IMG/VR virus record: IMGVR_UViG_3300037807_000763
Coordinates: 1 to 55,490 of that record
Length of the DNA stretch: 55,490 bases
Source of the DNA: a virus
Reading direction: 5' to 3' (one strand)
Shown: positions 49,138 through 55,490 of the stretch, in pieces
How the letters are laid out: each line of letters begins with the position of its first letter
Position numbering within the stretch: position 1 is the stretch's first letter
Position numbers and translations under genes: made by a program
The notes under the pieces: model-generated
The model's database searches: none
What the model saw: only the letters and a program-made list of their open reading frames with translations
What the model was told of the DNA's origin: nothing

Positions 49138-50431
49138 TTAACCTCTCCGATATGTCTTTCATTGAATTGTAGTTTAATCCAGCTTTTGTTTTAACAGGGA
49201 ATAAACCACCCTGTAGGATTTTTTTGATCTCTAATACTGTTTTGAGTCCCTCTGTCCTATCTAGATCGAATAGAAAACTATCGTACGTGTATAGTATCAT
49301 TTTTGTTTCCTTGACCTCTAGATATTTTTGCAATTTACTTATAGTCTCAATATTTTGTTCTGTTTCGTAAGACTGAATGAAATAGTTTAATAGCTTATTC
49401 TTATTAACATCAGTGATACTATCAGACGTGAACGGTTTCTTATAAATATATGACTTGAAGTGTTTATTTTTACTAAAATATTTGTACAAAATATTTGCTA
49501 ACTGATCTACTTTAAAGAAAAAAGGATTTTCTTCTTCTGACACGCTGATATTTCCATAAAGAATTTGCCATGAAATCTTTTTTGAATCTTCGTATGATGT
49601 CTTGTAGACATTGTCTGCGAAATATTGGTGTAAAGACTCATCTTTTGGAACTTTAAATTTAAGTATGTTTGCAAGAAGTCTCAAATGGTATGCATCATAG
49701 TCAAACTCTACTAACATTCCCTTATCAAATCGCGATATTATAGAAGATCTTGTTCCATCTTTTTTGTTCATGGCACCAAAATTAATACCACGAAATGTGT
49801 TTGAAGGTCTTCCGGTGGCTGTGTAAATATTGAAATTCGGATAACCGTATCCATTTCTAAAAATAGTATCAAAAGATCCATCTTTTATCCTCATACCAGG
49901 TTCTTCTAGTTTTGCAAATGTAAGTAATGCTTGATTATATTTTAAGTAATATTTCTTAATTACTATGTCTTTAGCCTTTTTCACTATTGATTCTAGTCTG
50001 TCCCTGGTGAATTCTAAAACTTTTACTAATGGGATTATTTGATTTGCTGTTCTAAGTAAATAGTTGTTCTCATAGATGTGAGAAAAAACTTGAGGCATTG
50101 GGACTTCTTCATACTGCTTATGTTCTAGATAATAATTTAATTTTATATCATAGCTATTTTCAAATTTTGTTAGATGATAAAACTCTTTCAAGTCATCAAC
50201 CCAAAACCTTTTTGCAACTGATAAGTCTTGAATGTCTAGATTCTCTGAGAATGATTCTGAATGTGAGTAGATAACATCATACATGACATTGTCTACAGAT
50301 AAAGATAATAATATTGGTTTGCTTTCTGCTGGATGATTTCTATAATCGTCTCTTGCAATTACAATAGCGACATCTTTATCTTTAATTCGTTTGATAAGAT
50401 CATTATATTCTGTTTTTGTCTCTATAACCAT
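49112..50431 (-). CDS. Divergent family-A DNA-polymerase-like protein
   Basis: 439 residues with the order of motifs of Pol I-type polymerases: NIYTATGRPSN (204-211 region), motif A VEFDYDAYHLRLLA (241-254), motif B-like SKKISWQILYG (283-293) and motif C-like YTYDSFLFDL (381-390), where HDE is replaced by YDS. A lead-in (residues 1-100) could be a decayed exonuclease domain. The length is short for Pol I. It coexists with the DnaE-type polymerase at 33374-37012, so it may be a repair, gap-filling or accessory polymerase, or catalytically altered. Confidence 0.65.
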   Translation of the reverse strand: MVIETKTEYNDLIKRIKDKDVAIVIARDDYRNHPAESKPILLSLSVDNVMYDVIYSHSESFSENLDIQDLSVAKRFWVDDLKEFYHLTKFENSYDIKLNYYLEHKQYEEVPMPQVFSHIYENNYLLRTANQIIPLVKVLEFTRDRLESIVKKAKDIVIKKYYLKYNQALLTFAKLEEPGMRIKDGSFDTIFRNGYGYPNFNIYTATGRPSNTFRGINFGAMNKKDGTRSSIISRFDKGMLVEFDYDAYHLRLLANILKFKVPKDESLHQYFADNVYKTSYEDSKKISWQILYGNISVSEEENPFFFKVDQLANILYKYFSKNKHFKSYIYKKPFTSDSITDVNKNKLLNYFIQSYETEQNIETISKLQKYLEVKETKMILYTYDSFLFDLDRTEGLKTVLEIKKILQGGLFPVKTKAGLNYNSMKDISERLNGLKKSYK

Positions 50432-50472
50432 TTACTATATATATTAGACTACAGTACTAAAGTGCTGTTATT

Positions 50473-51048
50473 TTATGCTTTTGTGTACTCAGGATTTTTT
50501 AGGATTAAATCTATAGTAGTAGTTTCTTTTTCTACGATTGTCTTGTGGAATTGGGTAAGTGGTATGCTATCTAATAAATCTGGCATGATTTTTCTTACGC
50601 TGTTGAGCGAATTAAAGTTGAAAACTTTTGTTTCATTAATTGGTCCAGATATTTGCCACTTAATAGTTACGAATGTGTAAGCCCTTGTAGACGTCTTTGA
50701 TTTAACTTCCATTATGTCATCATTGGGACGAAGTTTATTTTTAGCAAAAGTCCTTGTCATAATTTTCTTACCAAAAGGGAGCTTTTTTAAATTTGGAAAA
50801 TACTGCTTAGGGTAGCTGTCTCTTTTGATTTGCTTCTTTACGTTCTTGTATTCCTGCATGATGTTATTATTCTTAACTCGAATGATGCTTTGATCATTGG
50901 AATTTAGTTCGTACCTTACATCTTTATTGTCCATATAGTATGTAAAATAAATTTGTCCTTGACGTACTATTATTTTTTCTTTACCCACATAAAAAAATTC
51001 ATGCTGCTGTGTGACTGAGGGGCCTTCTATTCTTTCTATGAATGGCAT
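50473..51048 (-). CDS. Hypothetical protein in structural region
   Basis: 191 residues, basic, mainly beta (IIVRQGQIYFTYYMDNKDVR, TRAYTFVTIKWQISG). It sits two bases after the large baseplate-type gene at 51051, so it may be a tail or baseplate component. No family recognised. Confidence 0.5.
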   Translation of the reverse strand: MPFIERIEGPSVTQQHEFFYVGKEKIIVRQGQIYFTYYMDNKDVRYELNSNDQSIIRVKNNNIMQEYKNVKKQIKRDSYPKQYFPNLKKLPFGKKIMTRTFAKNKLRPNDDIMEVKSKTSTRAYTFVTIKWQISGPINETKVFNFNSLNSVRKIMPDLLDSIPLTQFHKTIVEKETTTIDLILKNPEYTKA

Positions 51049-51050
51049 GA

Positions 51051-54000
51051 TTAGTCTCCTAATCCTGGGGGTAGTTTGTATCCTGCTTCTCTCATTCTGC
51101 GTGCTTTTTCTTGTGCTTTATCTAAAAGTTGTTTTGACTCTGCTTCAGCTGGTGAAAGTTGATCATCTTGTGAGTCACCATGCCAGCCAGCCATTTTTTC
51201 TAAATTATGTTGAAATGATTTTTCAACCTTTTCTACAAGTTCCTCTCTTGATATACTCATATCTCCAAGCGCTTTTTTTATTAACGCGTCTTGTTTTCTT
51301 TCAATCGCTTTGTTATTAATCATGAGTGTTCCTTCAATAGCTGTATCCCATCCATCACTATTAATCTCATGCGTTACTCCTGTGGTTGTAAAGAATGTAG
51401 TTGGGTCAGCATTGATTTGTCCATAGGGATTCGCTGGAAGATACGATAATCTAAACATATTCCCAAGATTAATCCCGCTCAATCCTTCAATTGTCATTGA
51501 TAATGCTATAGGTAATTTCTGTAGTACATACTTCTCTTTTGGTAAGTTTATAATATTTCGTAAAGGATTATCTGATAAATACCAGGTTAATGTCTGATAA
51601 ATGTGTTGTCTGAGTGTGCACGTTGTGTCGTACGGTTTCTTATATTCTAATGACAAGTCTTTGTATTCAGGTAGATCATCAATATTTTCTGGTGGGATTG
51701 CTGTCATTGTTATTTCATCTAGTTTTAGTGCTGTTATTCTGTCTTTTTTAACAATAAAATCTACTTTTTGTTGTACTTGACCTTCAGAGTCTTTCAATCT
51801 TTTATTGAACTGGTCTAATAGGTATGCCCGTGATGATGGTACAAGCTGAACAAGTTCTTCAGATATTTCATGATTCCATTTTGTTCCATTCTTTAATCCA
51901 TCATCTAAAATATTTAATTCTGTCTTCTGATAATTACCTGCTCTTGGATTGCCAAAATTTTTACTAAACTGTAGATCTCCTTGCATTGGAGATATAATAT
52001 TAGATATTAATGTTTTATTGGCAGGATTAGAAAAGAATTTACCCAGTTCTTCTGCTTTTTTCGATTCTTCAGATTTACTTTTCCTCCCTAGTGATTCAAT
52101 AATTGGATCAGGATTAGATTCCCCTCTCATAGCACCCAATCCTGCTGAAATTGCAAATTTGTCACTAAGTGTTGAATTCATTGATATATCTTTTATAATC
52201 GAATTTAAACCATAGTTTTCAAATATGTAAGAATTTTTTGGGTCATCATCAGTATCAGTATTCTCAAGATACTCAGTTGCTTTTGTATTTTTTGATTCTC
52301 CTTTATCATCAGTAGAAGAATTTTTTAGATCACGAATGAAATATGTTGTATTCGCATTTGTAATATTATCTGCTTTGTGTGATTCAAAATCCCAAAATGA
52401 AAATCCAGAATTCAGATTTTTTGCTAGTGATAACATAGCGCTTGAAATTGATGCGCCTGGAGAAGAAAATGCTGACCTAACAGATGGGAGACTTACTAAA
52501 ATATTCCTTAAATAACCTTCACTTCTCTTGTTGTCTGTAGCAAAGGGTTGGAAGCTTGAATTAATATTCTCTGCAAGAATTTTGTAAATATTTGGGTTAC
52601 CGTCCTGGTCTTCATTAGGATGCCAATCTGATGGGAACTGGCCAGGCAAGATAAAGCTTTTATTATGTGTATAAAGTTTCTTATGATTAGATATTTTTAT
52701 GGGTTTCAAATTGCCGATTGCATCCCTACTTACAGAGCGAAACTCTGCTTGTCTTGTTTTGTAATTATCTTGAAACGGTGCATAAAATGATACTATATTA
52801 TCTTCTAGCCATCCCCACTTAATCCATATCTCTGGTTGAAATCCTTTTGCTCTTAAAAGATTACCTTTATCGTCTGCCGTTACGGCATCAATACCGTATT
52901 TAGTTCCATCCCACAACATACCTTCATCAACCATTGATTGTGGTTTAAGAATAGCAACAATACATTTATCTTCTGAAACAACAACAAAAGGTGACTCATC
53001 TTCGTATTCTTTGTCTTTAGTATTAAAATATTTATTAACAATCTCAATGTCTAAAATAGATAATCTTTCTGAAATATTAAAAATGGGGGAATTATCAAGC
53101 TCTTTTTCAATATTAATTGATGCTTTTTGCTCATCAGAAAGATTTTCTTCTAAGTCTTTTTTTATATTTTTAATTACATTATTAAGTTGAAAATTACCTA
53201 TAGGTGCTAAGTCGCCTGCTTTGTTGGGCTTCTTAATCTGTTCTTCAAAAATGTTTGTTCCTTTTGCAAGTATTTCAGTTGTACAATCAAAGCTACCATC
53301 ATCCCGCATAGACCAATCAAATTTTGTCACAATACCAATCATACCGCCCCAGTCACCGTATTTTTCATAAGGTAACGTTGCCCAAGGATTTATAGAACGT
53401 TGTTTGTTAGGGTCATCTTCTTTTGGTGGGATGAACCATTCTTCGTTTAGTTCAATTTTTCCATCTTCTGTTTTTTTAATAATCTCTGGGATATAAAGTT
53501 TTGAATTGAGTGCCTTGTCTGGCCGAGTCCAACCCCAGTCTAGAATTATCCCCCTACCTGGAGACAGAAATGAGCCCTGTTGATATTGTTCTAATTGGTT
53601 TGTATTCCAGCATATCCACTTAACAACTGCTTTTCTTACAGCTCCACCAAATGCAGATCCATCTAAGAATGTAACTGTTGCGCTTTTAATGCCTGGTGCT
53701 GTATGTCCAAACTGTGAACTAACTAGATCATAATGTGAACTCATTCCATAATCTAATGCATTAGCACTTGTTACATCCATCCCGCTAAATCCTTCTTCTT
53801 CTGAAGAGGGGTGTTCACCAATACCTGATAGGGATGACATACCTAAATTAAACATTCCATATAAAACATCTGTGTTGTGGTCACCTGCTGAGATCATTCT
53901 GATGAAGGATGATTTTGCTACTTGTGACTCTCTTGTCAATACAAATTCACCTTTTGAAGTAGGTTCTAATTGTGAGCTTCTAAGCGATGTATCACCATAC

Positions 54001-54077
54001 TCACTTAATGCGTCTATTCTAGCGTCTAAACCAGATCGTATATTTGGATGAATATTTTTTCTAAAACCAAATGACAT
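51051..54077 (-). CDS. Large putative tail/baseplate structural protein
   Basis: 1,008 residues, no catalytic motif. The N-terminal third has GAVRKAVVKWICWNTNQLE and SPGRGIILDWGWTRP, and the central part has long linker stretches of charged and serine-rich sequence (STDDKGESKNTKATEYLENT). The gene lies directly after a LysM/gp53-like gene and another baseplate-type gene, all with short spacing, which supports a baseplate or tail-hub position. The exact T4 counterpart cannot be named from sequence alone. Confidence 0.55.
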   Translation of the reverse strand: MSFGFRKNIHPNIRSGLDARIDALSEYGDTSLRSSQLEPTSKGEFVLTRESQVAKSSFIRMISAGDHNTDVLYGMFNLGMSSLSGIGEHPSSEEEGFSGMDVTSANALDYGMSSHYDLVSSQFGHTAPGIKSATVTFLDGSAFGGAVRKAVVKWICWNTNQLEQYQQGSFLSPGRGIILDWGWTRPDKALNSKLYIPEIIKKTEDGKIELNEEWFIPPKEDDPNKQRSINPWATLPYEKYGDWGGMIGIVTKFDWSMRDDGSFDCTTEILAKGTNIFEEQIKKPNKAGDLAPIGNFQLNNVIKNIKKDLEENLSDEQKASINIEKELDNSPIFNISERLSILDIEIVNKYFNTKDKEYEDESPFVVVSEDKCIVAILKPQSMVDEGMLWDGTKYGIDAVTADDKGNLLRAKGFQPEIWIKWGWLEDNIVSFYAPFQDNYKTRQAEFRSVSRDAIGNLKPIKISNHKKLYTHNKSFILPGQFPSDWHPNEDQDGNPNIYKILAENINSSFQPFATDNKRSEGYLRNILVSLPSVRSAFSSPGASISSAMLSLAKNLNSGFSFWDFESHKADNITNANTTYFIRDLKNSSTDDKGESKNTKATEYLENTDTDDDPKNSYIFENYGLNSIIKDISMNSTLSDKFAISAGLGAMRGESNPDPIIESLGRKSKSEESKKAEELGKFFSNPANKTLISNIISPMQGDLQFSKNFGNPRAGNYQKTELNILDDGLKNGTKWNHEISEELVQLVPSSRAYLLDQFNKRLKDSEGQVQQKVDFIVKKDRITALKLDEITMTAIPPENIDDLPEYKDLSLEYKKPYDTTCTLRQHIYQTLTWYLSDNPLRNIINLPKEKYVLQKLPIALSMTIEGLSGINLGNMFRLSYLPANPYGQINADPTTFFTTTGVTHEINSDGWDTAIEGTLMINNKAIERKQDALIKKALGDMSISREELVEKVEKSFQHNLEKMAGWHGDSQDDQLSPAEAESKQLLDKAQEKARRMREAGYKLPPGLGD

Positions 54078-54082
54078 AGTAG

Positions 54083-54391
54083 CTATGCTCCGGAATTTAT
54101 AGTTTTAAGGTCACTCAATATTTGACTAATGTCAATAGGAATTCTAAGAGTAGATGCTGCTTTGATTCCGATGTCTGATGGGTCTAGATTGTTTGCTCTG
54201 CTAATTACCCACCATAAGCCTACATCATCATAAAATTTATGTGCAAGAAGATCTAAACGATCACCGTATCGTACAGTGTAAATTTCATCTGAATCTTTTT
54301 CTGGTATACTTGGATATAATGTAGGTTTAAAATATCTAGATTTTGTTTTTTTATCTGTCTTGATTTCTGTACTATGATATCGATTAAACAT
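54083..54391 (-). CDS. LysM-domain baseplate protein (gp53-like)
   Basis: 102 residues. A LysM-type domain is visible: EIYTVRYGDRLDLLAHKFY, then DVGLWWVISRANNLDPSDIG and TLRIP. LysM-containing small proteins near baseplate genes are typical of gp53-like baseplate wedge components and contractile-tail phages. It ends two bases before the next upstream gene's stop region, in the same operon. Confidence 0.75.
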   Translation of the reverse strand: MFNRYHSTEIKTDKKTKSRYFKPTLYPSIPEKDSDEIYTVRYGDRLDLLAHKFYDDVGLWWVISRANNLDPSDIGIKAASTLRIPIDISQILSDLKTINSGA

Positions 54392-54393
54392 TT

Positions 54394-55490
54394 TTATTTA
54401 TCCTGCCCTAGTTCTGAAAATAGTGGGCGGAAATCTCTATTAATACTTCCAGGTGTAGCAATTTCCTTTACTTCCTCTGTCCCTTTTCTATCTGGGTAAT
54501 TATTAAATTTAACACCGAATCCCATCTTATCCCCTCTCAACCAGGGTAAGCCATAATGTTTACCAGTTGAAATTGGTATGTAACCCCCAATATAAGAAAA
54601 ATCAATTGAAACATTAATTAATTTCGTAAACCTCATACCATAATCTAATTCCCATGTACTATCTTCTGGAAATTCTACAGTAACTCCGCTTAAATAACCA
54701 AGTTGTTGTCTAAGTATATCACCCAGAGTTAATTTGATCAATGGTGCTGTCTGTCTGTAGAATTTATCTAAATTTGGATAGCATAAGCCCACAAGATAAT
54801 TGACTTTTTCAAGTAGTACTGGAAATTCTTGTTTGGATTTTGGGTATATCTTAAAGTTAAAACTTATTTTTCTATCAACGCCCTTATACGTTGCTGACTT
54901 AACGGGTCTTCCAACAAACTGCTCTTCATTCCACTCAGGCGAGATTGTGTCTGTGATACTACCGAGGATAGAGCGGAAAACAATTGTCTTGTCATTAAAT
55001 ACATCTTTAAAAGCTAGCGGCACAAAATCAAGTGTTTCTGCTTTCTGTAGAGCGTCATTTGATAACTCATCTTCATTGTGCCCATAAGGTATTATGTTTA
55101 CTGAATCAGTACCTGAATAATTGTATTTATCATCATCACTTTTTTTAATAGTTCCTAAAAATATATCGTCTACTGATTCAACGCCTACCTTATCACCTTG
55201 TTTACCAATAGCATATACTTTTTTTTGCATGTGATCTCGTATTCCCGTTCTATCAGTAGAAATTTTGTCTGCTTTAGGTCCACTTAATGCAGATAATGTT
55301 TCAGTTCTGTTTCCGCCCGAACCACCAAATAAAGTGTCTATTGTTTGATTTAATTCTGATGCACTCCTTAGGGTTTTTTCATATCTGAGTGATGCGGCAC
55401 CTCCTGGGTCAACGAATTGATTCTTATCACTTGCGCCTAACGCCATATAGCTGAGAACAGGATTATTTTTAATCTCAACAGAAGAAGGTG
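54394..55490 (-). CDS. Baseplate/tail-tube-type protein, probably cut at the window edge
   Basis: The C-terminal 350 residues run from an ATG at 55446, but the frame stays open to the window edge (SVEIKNNPVLSYMALG) and no ribosome-binding site precedes that ATG, so the real start is probably outside. A conserved-looking segment VNYLVGLCYPNLDKFYRQ, then APLIKLTLGDILRQQLGYL and a beta-rich tail resemble the tail tube cap/baseplate proteins of T4-like phages (gp48/gp54 type). Exact identity is uncertain. Confidence 0.55.
   Translation of the reverse strand, partial: PSSVEIKNNPVLSYMALGASDKNQFVDPGGAASLRYEKTLRSASELNQTIDTLFGGSGGNRTETLSALSGPKADKISTDRTGIRDHMQKKVYAIGKQGDKVGVESVDDIFLGTIKKSDDDKYNYSGTDSVNIIPYGHNEDELSNDALQKAETLDFVPLAFKDVFNDKTIVFRSILGSITDTISPEWNEEQFVGRPVKSATYKGVDRKISFNFKIYPKSKQEFPVLLEKVNYLVGLCYPNLDKFYRQTAPLIKLTLGDILRQQLGYLSGVTVEFPEDSTWELDYGMRFTKLINVSIDFSYIGGYIPISTGKHYGLPWLRGDKMGFGVKFNNYPDRKGTEEVKEIATPGSINRDFRPLFSELGQDK

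Noticed and set aside
1-55490. CRISPR arrays, insertion sequences, rRNA genes
   Set aside because: No regularly spaced repeats, transposase genes or rRNA-like segments were seen; the only long direct repeat is the 54-bp pair around the methylase.

Overview
This window reads as part of a large lytic tailed-phage genome with a T4-like (contractile-tail) replication and baseplate core. It is AT-rich, and every gene I can support lies on the minus strand. Genes are packed with ATGA or TAATG junctions. The phage signature comes from a RecA/UvsX-type recombinase, a gp32-like single-strand binding protein, a DnaB/gp41-like helicase, a T4 RNase H-like 5'-3' exonuclease, a Dam methylase, tRNA genes, and baseplate-type proteins including a LysM/gp53-like one. 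The host cannot be named from the sequence. The gene content (ThyX, B12-dependent RNR, many glycosyltransferases) resembles marine myoviruses.

Layout in coordinate order (transcription runs right to left). 1-8.3 kb: ThyX, a MoxR/CobS-like AAA+ ATPase and its likely partner, a VWA protein with an HExxH motif. Between them lie tRNA-Ala, tRNA-Glu, an HTH protein, a repeat (LRR-like) protein and several small membrane or zinc-ribbon proteins. 8.3-12.7 kb: a compact cassette of metallophosphoesterase, two Pol-beta-type nucleotidyltransferases and a fusion of an NMN-adenylyltransferase-like domain with a covalent-nucleotidyl ligase domain. This is the best candidate here for an undescribed system. 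12.7-14.8 kb: a tRNA 3' remnant, a lipoprotein and a Dam methylase bracketed by a perfect 54-bp direct repeat. 14.8-29.7 kb: a surface-glycan island with glycosyltransferases, a GT29 sialyltransferase-like protein, a NeuA-like cytidylyltransferase, SIS isomerase, HAD phosphatase, PIG-L deacetylase, WbqC, epimerase, dehydrogenases and a cupin. 29.7-46.5 kb: nucleotide metabolism and replication, with a RecB/Cas4-like nuclease, dCMP deaminase, MazG/dUTPase-like protein, a dNMP kinase-ThyA-like fusion, DnaE-type polymerase, a second ThyX, HD nucleotidase, deoxyribosyltransferase-like protein, class II RNR, helicase, exonuclease, recombinase and SSB. 46.6-55.5 kb: unknown and virion proteins, a divergent family-A polymerase-like protein, and baseplate genes running off the right edge.

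Transcription is partly readable. Five promoters share a -35-like TTTCAT, a 17-nt spacer and a -10-like TAGATT/TATATT. They precede the small gene at the left, the AAA+ gene, the VWA gene, the DnaE gene and the gene at 14.5 kb. A strong intrinsic terminator at 2.8 kb closes the VWA-led operon immediately before the AAA+ promoter. Several apparent N-terminal extensions (for example the shared IQRL segment) are translated promoter/leader sequence, so I moved those starts inward.
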